DNA from: an uncultured Bacilli bacterium
Lineage (GTDB): Bacteria > Bacillota_I > Bacilli_A > RF39 > UBA660
DNA: 64,000 bases
NCBI GenBank assembly: GCA_944371905.1
Contig: CALVYA010000008.1
Coordinates: forward strand, 1 to 64,000
Direction: 5' to 3'
Shown here: in pieces, positions 24,585 to 34,040 of the stretch
How the letters are laid out: every line of letters begins with the position of its first letter
Position numbering within the stretch: the first letter of the stretch is position 1
Program-made: the position numbers and the translations under genes
The notes under the pieces: model-generated
Told to the model about the DNA's origin: nothing
Databases searched by the model: none
The model's input: the letters and a program-made list of their open reading frames with translations, nothing else

Positions 24585-25805
24585 CTATTTAAAATAGGCA
24601 CTATATATATTCTTATAATTATATTGAAATTCTTTATTTGTTAATATTTTCTTTACTCCTGTATCATCATAACGATATAAAGTGGTATCACTAATAAAGT
24701 ATATATAATCACTAATTAATTGTACTTCTCTTATATTATCAAATTGGAATAGATAAATTTTCTTATTTAGGTCTTTTTTATATACTTTATAAAATTCATT
24801 TTTATTATTATAGTAGTAATAAAACTTATTGGATTCAAAAGCTTTTACATAATTATCTTTAATTGGAAAATCATTATTAAAAGTTAATTCTTGTTTAGAA
24901 AAATCATAAATATTTTTAGTTTCCCATTCTCCATTATAATATTGAGCTCCTGTAGATTTATCACCAGTAATCCGATACGTTACTTCTTTAGGATCTATTT
25001 CATATTGCATTAAATTACTTTTATCAAATAAATATAATTTCCCATCTACTGCGCCATTAATATATAAATTGGTAGACGCTGGCTCATCAAAATATAAGTA
25101 TTCAGTCTCTTCACTAATAATATCAATAATAGCAAATCCTCTATATTCTGGTCGATTTTCAAACATAGGTAATATATAATATCTATCTACTAAAATTCCT
25201 AAATCATTATTATAAATATCATAATCTGCAAAATTAATTCTTTCATTAGAAGGTTTAGTTATTTTTAATAAATCATTATATTCATAGACAACTAATATTT
25301 CATCAGCATACATATTGTCTTTATATACTTTAGAGTTACCAATAGTACTATTAGTAGTATTAGCCACTTCATATTTATCTTCATTAAAATGCTCTAAAGT
25401 ATCTGTGAACTCTTTTATATTATATTTATCTTTAATACTAGTATAAGAATATTGTTCGTTATTAATGTTACAAAAAACTTGAGAATCCTCATTATTTTTT
25501 ATGTAAACAGGTGAAATACATACTAAATTTTCTTTTTCATATAACTTAATATCACTAATTATTTGCTTTTGCTTATTGAATTTATTATCTATATCAAAGA
25601 CAAAATCATTGTTATCAAGCTCTAACTTAAAAAAATAATAATCACTTGTCTTATCTTTGTAATATTCCTCATGAATATATATATCTTTATCGTCTACTTT
25701 TAAATTATATTCCACCGTATGCTTGCTTTTAAAGAAATTAATTCCAAATTGAAACACTAAAAATAATATTCCTAAAACAATGATAAAGTTAACTATTTTT
25801 TTCAT
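24585..25805 (-). CDS. Membrane-anchored extracytoplasmic protein
   Basis: 406 aa: N-terminal hydrophobic anchor (IVNFIIVLGILFLVFQFGINFF) followed by a long Asp/Asn/Tyr-rich exported region. Repeated short beta motifs (YINGAVDGKLYLFDKSN, KFYYYYNNKNEFYKVYKKDL, DYIYFISDTTLYRYDD) suggest a beta-propeller-like fold. No lipobox or enzymatic motif. Lies between the LysM and PH-domain genes on the same strand. Function unknown. Confidence 0.5.
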   Translation of the reverse strand: MKKIVNFIIVLGILFLVFQFGINFFKSKHTVEYNLKVDDKDIYIHEEYYKDKTSDYYFFKLELDNNDFVFDIDNKFNKQKQIISDIKLYEKENLVCISPVYIKNNEDSQVFCNINNEQYSYTSIKDKYNIKEFTDTLEHFNEDKYEVANTTNSTIGNSKVYKDNMYADEILVVYEYNDLLKITKPSNERINFADYDIYNNDLGILVDRYYILPMFENRPEYRGFAIIDIISEETEYLYFDEPASTNLYINGAVDGKLYLFDKSNLMQYEIDPKEVTYRITGDKSTGAQYYNGEWETKNIYDFSKQELTFNNDFPIKDNYVKAFESNKFYYYYNNKNEFYKVYKKDLNKKIYLFQFDNIREVQLISDYIYFISDTTLYRYDDTGVKKILTNKEFQYNYKNIYSAYFK

Positions 25806-25859
25806 ATTATCACCAATATTAGTATATCAAAAAAATAGTTGTTAAAACAACTATTTTTA

Positions 25860-26306
25860 TTATGAATGATTTTCTTGACGATTAGGATATAATTTCTTTT
25901 CTTCTAACATATAGCCTGAAATACTAGTTTCAATTTCATCTAAAGCATTCTTATCAATATTAGATAAAGTAATAAATTCCTTTACTGTATCTACAAATAC
26001 TTTCCCCCATAAAAGATTAGATACTACTTTCAAATCATTAAACATATCAGGTGTAACAGTATCTAGAAAGTAACCAAATACTACTCTTTTTCTTCCTAAT
26101 AAAATTCTTTTATTTGTAAGTACTACTACAGCTGTTGAAAAAATATCAAAAGAACTTTTACTTTTTTGAGCAGCAAAAGCGTAAACAACATGTTCATCTG
26201 GATTTAAATGCTTTTGTACTACTTTAGAATTAGCTTTTAATCTCCACGCTACTGTCATAGGATATTTATTTTTAAACTCTCTTACTTTTTCATAAACGTC
26301 ATTCAT
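25860..26306 (-). CDS. Bacterial PH-domain protein
   Basis: 148 aa. The core (NPDEHVVYAFAAQKS...IFSTAVVVLTNKRILLGRKRVVFGYFLDTVTPDMFNDLKV) has the LTNKRILL-type signature of bacterial pleckstrin-homology domains (YokE/bPH-like). No membrane helix. It starts 4 bp after the thioredoxin-like gene, so the two are cotranscribed. Such domains often occur in cell-envelope stress proteins; the specific role is unknown. Confidence 0.7.
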   Translation of the reverse strand: MNDVYEKVREFKNKYPMTVAWRLKANSKVVQKHLNPDEHVVYAFAAQKSKSSFDIFSTAVVVLTNKRILLGRKRVVFGYFLDTVTPDMFNDLKVVSNLLWGKVFVDTVKEFITLSNIDKNALDEIETSISGYMLEEKKLYPNRQENHS

Positions 26307-26310
26307 ATTC

Positions 26311-26814
26311 TTACTCCTCTATCGTCATATATTTTTGTAATAATTCTACTAATTCAGCAAGAGAAATATTACCAAGATTCATATCAATTGCTTTTCCTTT
26401 TTGAACTAAAATAATAGTTGGTGTTCTAATACCATCTGCTTCATATTCTTCCTCTTGCATTGTTCCATAAGATGAATATAATTCATTAGCTTCATCGCTA
26501 GTAACATTGTTTACATTCAAATAATTTACAGTTACTCCGTATTCATTCACTAATTGTTTCATAATAGGTTCTTGTTGTGCACAATAACCACAAGTAGGAC
26601 TAGCAATATAAATTAATGATACTTCTTCCCCATTTAATAAAGTTCTATACTCATCCATTGTAATTTCTGTAATATCTAATTCTTCTTCTTTACAACTTCC
26701 ACAGTTTTTTAATTCTGGTACAAAATAAGCTAAGCCAAATACAATAACTAAAGATAAAACAATAATTACGCCTGTTTGAAATTTTTCTTTATTGAAACTC
26801 TTTTTCTTTTCCAC
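26311..26814 (-). CDS. Membrane-anchored thioredoxin-like protein (CGYC)
   Basis: 167 aa with GTG start (AAGGAGG 5'). N-terminal helix (GVIIVLSLVIVFGLAYFV) places a thioredoxin fold outside the membrane, with active site SPTCGYCAQQEP and the cis-Pro loop RTPTIILV. An additional CGSC pair (NCGSCKEEE) lies right after the membrane helix and could pass electrons or form a regulatory disulfide. It could act as a thiol oxidase or reductase for exported proteins. Extended -10 TGTTATAAT lies upstream. Confidence 0.82.
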   Translation of the reverse strand: MEKKKSFNKEKFQTGVIIVLSLVIVFGLAYFVPELKNCGSCKEEELDITEITMDEYRTLLNGEEVSLIYIASPTCGYCAQQEPIMKQLVNEYGVTVNYLNVNNVTSDEANELYSSYGTMQEEEYEADGIRTPTIILVQKGKAIDMNLGNISLAELVELLQKYMTIEE

Positions 26815-26942
26815 AATATAAACCTCCTTAATACTTCTTTATTATAACATAGAATAAGTAATTGGTACTATGTTTTTAATAAAATTTGTAAAACAACTCA
26901 TAAATGTTTTTCTACTTTAGTATACTGAAATGGAGGAATAAA

Positions 26943-27857
26943 ATGATTACGATCGGAATACCAAATGCTTTATTATTTCATAAATATAAAAATTTATGGA
27001 TAAATTTTTTTAAAGAACTAGGTTGTGAAGTGATAATTAGTAATAAAAGTAATAAAAAAATATTAGAAGAAGGATGTAAATATGCACAAGATGAAGCATG
27101 TCTATCATTAAAACTATATCTTGGACATGTTAATTCTTTAATAGGAAAAGTAGATTATATCCTAGTCCCTAGATTAGTAAGTATTAAAAAAAGGGAAAAA
27201 TTATGTACTAATTTTGCCCTTTTATATGATCTAATTCATAATACTTTTCAAACGAAAATCATTCATTATAATGTTGATATTGATAAAGGGATTAACGAAA
27301 AAGATTCCTTTATTCAAATGGGATTAGAATTAGGTAAAAGTAGACACGAATCTCAAAAAGCTTATTTAAAAGCAAAACAAATAGAAAAAGATATATTAAA
27401 TAAAAAAATAAAAGAACAAAATCTTGCCTTAAAAAGCCAACAACCTAAAATTTTATTAGTATCACACTCTTATAATTTATATGATAATTTAATTGGTCTA
27501 CCTATTATTGAATATTTAAAAGAAAACCATATTCAACCAATATATTCAGATATTTATGATAATATAAAAACTAATTATGAATCTTCCTTTATTAGTCACT
27601 CTATTTATTGGACTTACAATAAAGAATTAATGGGTGCTATTAATCATTATAAAAAATATGTAGATGGAATTATTTTAATTACCACTTTCCCTTGTGGCCC
27701 TGATTCATTAAGTAACGAAATGATAACGAAAAAAGTAAAAGACATTCCAATCATTTCTATTATTATAGATGAATTAAATAATTCTTCTGGATTAATTACC
27801 AGACTAGAAAGTTTCATTGATATTATTACTATGAAAAAAGGTGTAACCCATGGATAA
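26943..27857 (+). CDS. DUF2229-like subunit of an acyl-CoA-dehydratase-activase-type system
   Basis: 304 aa from ATG 26943 (GGAGG 9 nt upstream). MITIGIPNALLFHKYKNLWINFFKELG and the later CKYAQDEACLSLKLYLGHV match the N-terminal half of the DUF2229/CoA-activase-associated proteins, which are related to 2-hydroxyacyl-CoA dehydratase subunits. Cysteines in EEGCKYAQDEAC and FPCGPDS could hold an Fe-S cluster. It overlaps the next gene by 8 bp. In many anaerobes these parts are fused into one ~1,000-1,400-aa protein; here they are three genes. Confidence 0.75.
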   Translation: MITIGIPNALLFHKYKNLWINFFKELGCEVIISNKSNKKILEEGCKYAQDEACLSLKLYLGHVNSLIGKVDYILVPRLVSIKKREKLCTNFALLYDLIHNTFQTKIIHYNVDIDKGINEKDSFIQMGLELGKSRHESQKAYLKAKQIEKDILNKKIKEQNLALKSQQPKILLVSHSYNLYDNLIGLPIIEYLKENHIQPIYSDIYDNIKTNYESSFISHSIYWTYNKELMGAINHYKKYVDGIILITTFPCGPDSLSNEMITKKVKDIPIISIIIDELNNSSGLITRLESFIDIITMKKGVTHG

Positions 27858-28926
27858 TAGAAAAGTTAGTTTTCCTCATTTAGGAAATTATTATATCCCT
27901 ATTCATTATTTATTGAATAAATTAATAAATATAAAAGTAGTACCCGCTCCCCCAATCACAAAAAAAACATTAGAATTAGGGAGTAAATATAGTCCTGATT
28001 TTGTATGTTTACCATTTAAATATAATCTAGGAAATTTTATTGAAGCATTAAACCAAGGTGCTAATATTTTAATACAAGCTGGCGGTGGATGCCGATATGG
28101 ATATTATGCGGAAGTGCAAGAGACCATTCTAAAAAGTCTAGGATATGACTTTGAATTTTATCATCTAGTGAATACAGACAAATTTACTGTAAAACATCTA
28201 TATCATACTTTTAAAAAGTTAAATCCTAAATTATCGTTTATCAAGTTCAGTTATTATACGTTACTTACTTTATTAATGATTAATTATATGGATAATATAG
28301 ATGATTATATTAGAAAAAATATTGGATTCGAAGTCTACAAAGATAGCTTTAAAAATCTTCAAAAAAGAATGCTAAAAGATTTCACTAACTGTAATACTTT
28401 TACTAATTTAACATGGAAATATTTTAAATATAAGAAGAAATTCAAAAATTTAAAAATTAATAAACCTAAAAATTGCTTAAAAGTTGGAGTTATTGGAGAA
28501 CTCTATACTTCTATGGAAGAATTTTCAAGTTACTTTTTAGAAAAAGAATTAGCCAAAATGAATATCGAAGTTAAGCGATTTACTAATGTTACTTATCTAT
28601 TAATTAAAAAGAAGTTTCATACTAAAAAAATGCTGAAGTATATGAAAAAATATATGAAATATACTATTGGTGCAGATGGCTTGGATAATATTTATCGAGC
28701 TAAAAAATTAATTGATGAAGGTTATGATGGACTAATTCATATCAAACCATTTGGATGTACTCCTGAAGTTGGAGCAATACCAATTATTAAAAAAGTATGT
28801 CTAGATTATAAAATGCCTATTATTTTTTTCTCATTTGATACACAAACCAGTGAAGAAGGCATAAAAACAAGATTAGAAGCATTTTATGATATGTTAAAAA
28901 TGAAAAAGGAGGATCATAATGATTAA
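27850..28926 (+). CDS. Second DUF2229/HgdB-like subunit
   Basis: 358 aa. Same superfamily as the previous gene: VSFPHLGNYYIPIHYLLNKL, GSKYSPDFVCLPFKYNLGNFIEAL, GGGCRYGYYAEVQ and IKPFGCTPEVGAIPIIKKV. Conserved Cys in FVCLPFK, GGGCRYG and FGCTPE are candidate cluster ligands. It overlaps both neighbours by 8 bp. With the ATPase below it forms a two-part system in which ATP-driven electron transfer reduces an unusual Fe-S protein. Substrate unknown. Confidence 0.75.
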   Translation: MDNRKVSFPHLGNYYIPIHYLLNKLINIKVVPAPPITKKTLELGSKYSPDFVCLPFKYNLGNFIEALNQGANILIQAGGGCRYGYYAEVQETILKSLGYDFEFYHLVNTDKFTVKHLYHTFKKLNPKLSFIKFSYYTLLTLLMINYMDNIDDYIRKNIGFEVYKDSFKNLQKRMLKDFTNCNTFTNLTWKYFKYKKKFKNLKINKPKNCLKVGVIGELYTSMEEFSSYFLEKELAKMNIEVKRFTNVTYLLIKKKFHTKKMLKYMKKYMKYTIGADGLDNIYRAKKLIDEGYDGLIHIKPFGCTPEVGAIPIIKKVCLDYKMPIIFFSFDTQTSEEGIKTRLEAFYDMLKMKKEDHND

Positions 28927-29872
28927 ATGTGCATTAGGAATAGATATCGGTTCTATTTCAACGAAAGGAGTAATTATTGATGAAAATAATGATATTATAG
29001 CAAGTAGTTATATTGAAACTAAAGGTAATCCTCTAAATGCAGTAAAAGAGTTAATTACTATTTTAAAAAGGGATTTTAATAGCGATAAATATAAAATTGT
29101 TCATGTAGGTACGACTGGAAGTGCTAGGAAATTAATAGGAACTATTTTAGGAGCTAAAACCATAAAAAATGAAATTACTGCTCATGCTGTAGGAACAATA
29201 TCAAAATATCCAAATGTTAGAACCATTTTAGAAATTGGTGGTCAAGATTCTAAAATCATTTTAATTGAAAATAAAATAGTTACGGATTATGCTATGAATA
29301 CTCTTTGCGCAGCAGGGACCGGATCTTTTTTATCTAGCCAAGCCAAAAGATTAGGAGTCGATGTAAAAGATTTTGGTAAAATTGCTCTTACTTCTAACAA
29401 CCCAACTAAAATAGCAGCCCGTTGTACTGTTTTTGCAGAATCAGATCTCGTACATAAAGCAGGTGTTGGTTATAAAAAAGAAGATATTATTGCAGGACTT
29501 TGTTATAGTGTTGCTAATAATTATTTAAATAATGTAGGAAAAGGTAAAAAAATACTTGCTCCTATTATTTTCCAAGGTGGAGTTAGTAAAAATATAGGAG
29601 TTAAAAAAGCTTTTCAAGATATATTAGGGGAAGAAATTATTGTAGATGAGAATGGACATCTAATGGGTGCTTTAGGTATTGCTTTACTATCTAAAAAAGA
29701 AAAAGAAGAAATAGAATTTAACTTTGAAATACTAGAAACTAAATTTGAAACAATAGGTACCGAATGTAATAAATGTCCTAATCACTGTGAAATTATCTGT
29801 ATCAAAAAAAATAATAAACTATTAGATGCTTGGGGTAATAGATGTGAAAACGGACTATATGGACTAGAGTAA
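28919..29872 (+). CDS. BadF/BadG/BcrA/BcrD-type (HgdC-like) activase ATPase
   Basis: 317 aa. ASKHA ATPase motifs GIDIGSISTKGVIID, GTTGSARKLIG and ILEIGGQDSKII, the cluster-binding CAAGTGSFL and AARCTVFAESD cysteines of HgdC-type activases, and a C-terminal CNKCPNHCEIIC motif. HgdC-type proteins hydrolyse ATP to fire low-potential electrons into a dehydratase or double-cubane partner. AAGGAGG start signal inside the previous gene. Confidence 0.88.
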   Translation: MIKCALGIDIGSISTKGVIIDENNDIIASSYIETKGNPLNAVKELITILKRDFNSDKYKIVHVGTTGSARKLIGTILGAKTIKNEITAHAVGTISKYPNVRTILEIGGQDSKIILIENKIVTDYAMNTLCAAGTGSFLSSQAKRLGVDVKDFGKIALTSNNPTKIAARCTVFAESDLVHKAGVGYKKEDIIAGLCYSVANNYLNNVGKGKKILAPIIFQGGVSKNIGVKKAFQDILGEEIIVDENGHLMGALGIALLSKKEKEEIEFNFEILETKFETIGTECNKCPNHCEIICIKKNNKLLDAWGNRCENGLYGLE

Positions 29873-29903
29873 AAAAAGAGTATAAATTACTCTTTTAATT
29901 TGT
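29869..29903. terminator. Convergent terminator
   Basis: AAAAAGAGTAtaaatTACTCTTTT hairpin between the converging activase and surface-protein genes. Confidence 0.75.
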
Positions 29904-31412
29904 CCTAATTATGTATGGATTGGAAATTGTTCCATCTCCTCGGGTAATTTCAACAGTAGATTTTAAATTAATAACAGGTCTAACACTTCTCATTCGATAA
30001 GCATAATAACTAGCCAAATGTCCATCAGAAAAAACACTACCAATCGCACTATTTAATTCTCGGAAAACGAAAGGAGAAAGCATCCAATAATTATCTCCTG
30101 TATATAAATAATATTCATCATTACCTAAAAAGTTAGAGCCACCTGCATACATTGCTTCATCTATTGTTATTAATCCTATTGGATAATCTAACGCTTTATT
30201 TCCTTTTGTACTATTTTTTGTTGTATATAAATCTTGATTTTGTGGACATAAAAATTGTGGATTCTTATTAAGATATAATCTATTATAGGTTCCATAATTA
30301 GTCTCATTTTCTCCATATCCTAATGCAGTATCATTTATATACCATGAGTTAGGTTCCTCTGCCATACTTCGATCCCCACAAAATCCACTATCGGCTAAAT
30401 AAGAAGCATAACTTGATAAATTCTCTTTATACCAATTATCTAATACTGTCTTTATTGTACTATTATTAATATTTGCATGTGTTTCTTCATAGGTATCACT
30501 ACCTGGTGTTCCATACATATATCCTAGATAGGCATTGTCATTATAATTAGTATTAAAAGTACTATTTCCTATTGCAGTTGCACCTCCTGTAGCATTAGGA
30601 GTTTCTCCTTGATAAATTAATCTTACTGATCCATCTTCATTGATTCTTATGATTCTCCAGTAGAATCCTGCAAAATATACATAATTATTCTCTACTGCTC
30701 CTCGATAATAATATGAAATTTGATTATTTTCTGTATTCTGTCTTGTATAATATAACCCTTTCGTTCCATCTTCTTCACTTGTCTTACTAAAATCAATGTT
30801 GGTATCACTCTGTATCTTATTATCATTTAATATCTTCTCTGGTAATGTATAGATATTTAATTCTGGGATTAATTCTCCATCTGGTGTTGGATTATTTGAT
30901 ACATATTGTCCAATATCTAACGTGATACTAATATCTTTAGTCTTTTCTTCTGGATCACTTGCAACACTGACATCATACCCTACTTTTACTATTACCGTTA
31001 CTTTGGGACATGTACTTTGTCCTTTGCAACTAGCAATTCTAGTTCCCTTTCTTATTCCTTCAAACCTTACATAAATAGCTTCACTTCCCGTAGATGTATA
31101 AGTTGCTCCTTTCACTTCTGCTTCGATATCTCCATAATTAGTGATATCTATCTCATACGTAATTTCATCTCCTGGTTGGACTAAATCTACTTCAAAGTTA
31201 GCCGTAGTTTTACTTACTGTAGGCGTTATTTTATTAGTGGCTCCTCCTTTTTGTTCTACCGTTCTTATATCACTAAACTCTACTTGCCAATTAGAAGTAA
31301 CCGCTGTACTTCCATTAATATTTAGACTAGTCGATAATAACGCATATCCTACTGCCATAAAAGCAATTACTATAACCATTATCATAATCACTTTAGTTTT
31401 CTTTCGATACAT
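29895..31412 (-). CDS. Exported surface protein with lectin-like (DUF6273-like) C-terminal domain
   Basis: 505 aa. N-terminal signal/anchor (IMIMVIVIAFMAVGYALLSTSLNINGS), a beta-rich domain (45-175), then a ~300-aa domain. That domain shows the pattern YYYRGAVENNYVYFAGFYWRIIRINEDGSVRLIY, DNWYKENL, YPIGLITIDEAMYAG, NYWMLSPF and SVRPVINLKS. The WxLSP...VRPVI tail resembles C-type-lectin-like DUF6273 domains. No LPxTG. It is paralogous to the truncated gene at the end of the window and more distantly to 41984-43090. The promoter contains a G12 tract, predicting variable expression. Confidence 0.7.
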   Translation of the reverse strand: MYRKKTKVIMIMVIVIAFMAVGYALLSTSLNINGSTAVTSNWQVEFSDIRTVEQKGGATNKITPTVSKTTANFEVDLVQPGDEITYEIDITNYGDIEAEVKGATYTSTGSEAIYVRFEGIRKGTRIASCKGQSTCPKVTVIVKVGYDVSVASDPEEKTKDISITLDIGQYVSNNPTPDGELIPELNIYTLPEKILNDNKIQSDTNIDFSKTSEEDGTKGLYYTRQNTENNQISYYYRGAVENNYVYFAGFYWRIIRINEDGSVRLIYQGETPNATGGATAIGNSTFNTNYNDNAYLGYMYGTPGSDTYEETHANINNSTIKTVLDNWYKENLSSYASYLADSGFCGDRSMAEEPNSWYINDTALGYGENETNYGTYNRLYLNKNPQFLCPQNQDLYTTKNSTKGNKALDYPIGLITIDEAMYAGGSNFLGNDEYYLYTGDNYWMLSPFVFRELNSAIGSVFSDGHLASYYAYRMRSVRPVINLKSTVEITRGDGTISNPYIIRTN

Positions 31413-31446
31413 ATTACCAACTCCGTTTTAATCTATCTCATATATC

Positions 31447-31477
31447 ATTATACCCCCCCCCCCCAGAAAATTTTCAA
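31447..31477 (-). promoter_or_regulatory. Promoter with G12 homopolymer spacer (phase-variation candidate)
   Basis: Minus strand TTGAAA (31472-31477), then ATTTTCT plus twelve G (31453-31464), then TATAAT (31447-31452). The spacer is 19 bp. Slippage of the G run would move it through the 17-bp optimum. Transcription would start near 31440, upstream of the surface protein. Confidence 0.75.
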
Positions 31478-31583
31478 TTAAATTTTTTAGGATCTGACAT
31501 TACTTGACAGAGTATAATTATCTATATTTTTATTTTATCAAAAATATCTTTCTCTTGTAATACTCCTATGCCCTATAAAATTC

Positions 31584-31613
31584 GACAAAAAAACTAACCC
31601 AAGGTTAGTTTTA
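31584..31613 (-). terminator. Terminator of the T4SS operon
   Basis: Minus strand AAACTAACCttgGGTTAGTTTTTTT, directly after the virD4-like stop codon. Confidence 0.8.
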
Positions 31614-31619
31614 TCTTTT

Positions 31620-33992
31620 TTAATCATCAAAGAAATCATCAAAGAATTTATTATCTTCTACTTCTTCATCAATTGTAATTGTTGCACCAGGTTTCTTTTC
31701 TTCTTCTTTTGTTTTATTGTTTAATGCAGTAGTTGGAACAAAAGTAGGTTCTTTAGATTCTTCTTTTTCAATCTTAGGAACAAAATTATTCATTTCTCGA
31801 TTTACTTTTTGTTCAATCATTCTACTTATATCCATACTATTAGAAGACTCTTTAGGCTTATTTGATATTTCACTATTGTGATTGTTATCTATTCTTTTAT
31901 CTTCAAAACCTACTCTATCAAATTCTTGTTTAATAGGTTCTCTTATAATTGATTGTTGTTTCTCATGATTTAAGTCATTGTTGATGGAATTATTGACATT
32001 AGAATTATCCTTTGGAGGTACTGATGATTTATTAATTTCTGGTGCCTTTGCTTTCTTCTCCTCTTCTTCAATCTCAGCAATTTTTGCATCAATTTTTTTA
32101 ATAAGTTCATCCATATTAATATCTGGTCCTGAAGCATTTCTAGGTGTTGAATTCGTTGCGGTGTGTGATGTAAAATTATTATTTGGATTTGTTATTGGTG
32201 GCATACCAGGATAAGCATTATTCATATTTGACATCATTCCACCACTTGGATTAGGATTTCCTCCGTTAGCCATCATTTCTTTTATCTTTTGTTGCCTTTT
32301 TTCTTTAACAAATTCTCTTACATCAAATACTGCAACTGGCTTTTTTTCACGTTCAGGATATTCAATTGGACCATATTTTCTACCCCAGTCAATCTTAAAA
32401 TCTGGGGTGAATGACGTTTTAAATGGTTGCATACGCATTCTTAATACAATCTGATCAAATTGTTTCATACGTTGTAAATCACTTACTGTTACTAATGGTG
32501 TTGATGCTGTCTTATCATCTTTTTTAGACTTTACTTCACCACATAATTTACTAATTTCTTCTAGTGCGGCTAACTCTGTCGAAATCAAATAAATTAAGTT
32601 ACCGCAATTACCTTTAATAGTTTCAGCATTATCTGCTCCATATACTTGCTTTAATTGAGCAAAATTTTGGATAATCATAGTAAATCTTATCTGTCTAGAA
32701 CGAGCGGCTGTAATCATAGTAGTAACATCTTTTAATGGCGGCATATTAGCAAACTCATCTAGTAAGAAGTTAGTTCTACATGGCAATTTACCACCATTAG
32801 ATTGAGCTACATCAATTAATGTTTCATAACATTGTTTAACAAAGATAGTAGCAAGAGAATGATATGTTTTCTTTTCATCTTGAATAATGATAAAAACTGC
32901 TGTTTTTTCTTTACCAATAGAATTCATATCAAAATCACTATAAGAAAGCATCTCTGACAAATTTTCTCGAGATGAAAATAATTTTATTTTTTGTTTGAAT
33001 ACAGCAATAATACTCCCCTTTGTTTCACTAGGCGCCATAATAGTTCCACTAGCATTAATATATGCTGCACTATTAGGATCTTTTAAATTAAAGTATTCCT
33101 TTACATACGTGGATGCTCCACATTTTTCTTCACCTACAGTAGTAGTTAAACTGATACTATTAATATTAATCTTATCTTCTGTCGTATCTTCAAACATTCC
33201 TAAAGCTAATCCAGAAAAATAGTCAGCTGATGTTTTTTCCCAAAATGGATCAGCATTTCCGTTATTCTCTTCATATAGGATATTAAGAGCTAAGTCATCT
33301 AATAACTCAATCGCTTTATCTTGATTACCACTTTTATATAAACGATATGGTAATGTTAATGGATTCCAAGCATTACCTTTTTGTGGATTACGGAAATTAA
33401 GTAAAATAATATTATATCCTTTTGCTTTTAACATACTACCAGTTTTTTCAAACAATTCACCTTTTGGGTCAGTACAAATAATTGACTCCCCTTTTTTAGC
33501 CAAAATTTTAATAGTAGGTAAAATAGTACTTACCGTTTTACCACTACCAGTAGCTCCTATTACAAGGTTATGATATTCACCATCATCAACCCAAAGCTCA
33601 CCATTTTTACTAATCAAAGGAATACCAGCATAATCACTTTTTTCATCAGTAGGATGAACACATTTTAATACTTTTTTCATTTCTTTTTCTTTAGCCCATC
33701 TACTATATCCTTTATCTTTTTTATTTAAAGTTAATCCTACTCCTTCTTCTCTTTCAAAAAAGTATGAGGATACGCTCATAAACAATGCTCCTAAAGCGAT
33801 AAGATAAAAAACAATTGTTTTAAATAAATTATCTGGTTCAAAAGCAGGAAATGGATTTAATCCTGCAAATCTTCCTTCAGTTGCTAATGTTGGTAAGTTA
33901 ATTACTCCAAGAGCAATAACATATAAAAGGAAAATTGCAAAAACTACAAATATTAATACATCTTGTGGTTCCGCTCTAAATCTTAGTTTCAT
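31620..33992 (-). CDS. virD4: VirD4/TraG-type coupling ATPase
   Basis: 790 aa. Two N-terminal membrane helices (about 12-32 and 58-77), Walker A IGATGSGKT (near 145), TDPKGELF, NAWNPL, Walker B FLLDEFANMPPL, and QNFAQLKQVYG. The last ~200 residues are low-complexity and charged (PNPSGGMMSNMNNAYPG..., ending EDNKFFDDFFDD). This is the T4SS coupling protein that brings substrates to the channel. The acidic disordered tail could be the substrate- or partner-docking region. Last gene of the cluster. Confidence 0.93.
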   Translation of the reverse strand: MKLRFRAEPQDVLIFVVFAIFLLYVIALGVINLPTLATEGRFAGLNPFPAFEPDNLFKTIVFYLIALGALFMSVSSYFFEREEGVGLTLNKKDKGYSRWAKEKEMKKVLKCVHPTDEKSDYAGIPLISKNGELWVDDGEYHNLVIGATGSGKTVSTILPTIKILAKKGESIICTDPKGELFEKTGSMLKAKGYNIILLNFRNPQKGNAWNPLTLPYRLYKSGNQDKAIELLDDLALNILYEENNGNADPFWEKTSADYFSGLALGMFEDTTEDKININSISLTTTVGEEKCGASTYVKEYFNLKDPNSAAYINASGTIMAPSETKGSIIAVFKQKIKLFSSRENLSEMLSYSDFDMNSIGKEKTAVFIIIQDEKKTYHSLATIFVKQCYETLIDVAQSNGGKLPCRTNFLLDEFANMPPLKDVTTMITAARSRQIRFTMIIQNFAQLKQVYGADNAETIKGNCGNLIYLISTELAALEEISKLCGEVKSKKDDKTASTPLVTVSDLQRMKQFDQIVLRMRMQPFKTSFTPDFKIDWGRKYGPIEYPEREKKPVAVFDVREFVKEKRQQKIKEMMANGGNPNPSGGMMSNMNNAYPGMPPITNPNNNFTSHTATNSTPRNASGPDINMDELIKKIDAKIAEIEEEEKKAKAPEINKSSVPPKDNSNVNNSINNDLNHEKQQSIIREPIKQEFDRVGFEDKRIDNNHNSEISNKPKESSNSMDISRMIEQKVNREMNNFVPKIEKEESKEPTFVPTTALNNKTKEEEKKPGATITIDEEVEDNKFFDDFFDD

Positions 33993-34040
33993 ATTATTAT
34001 TCCTTCTTTCAGTAAATTACTAAATTTATTTTACAATATT

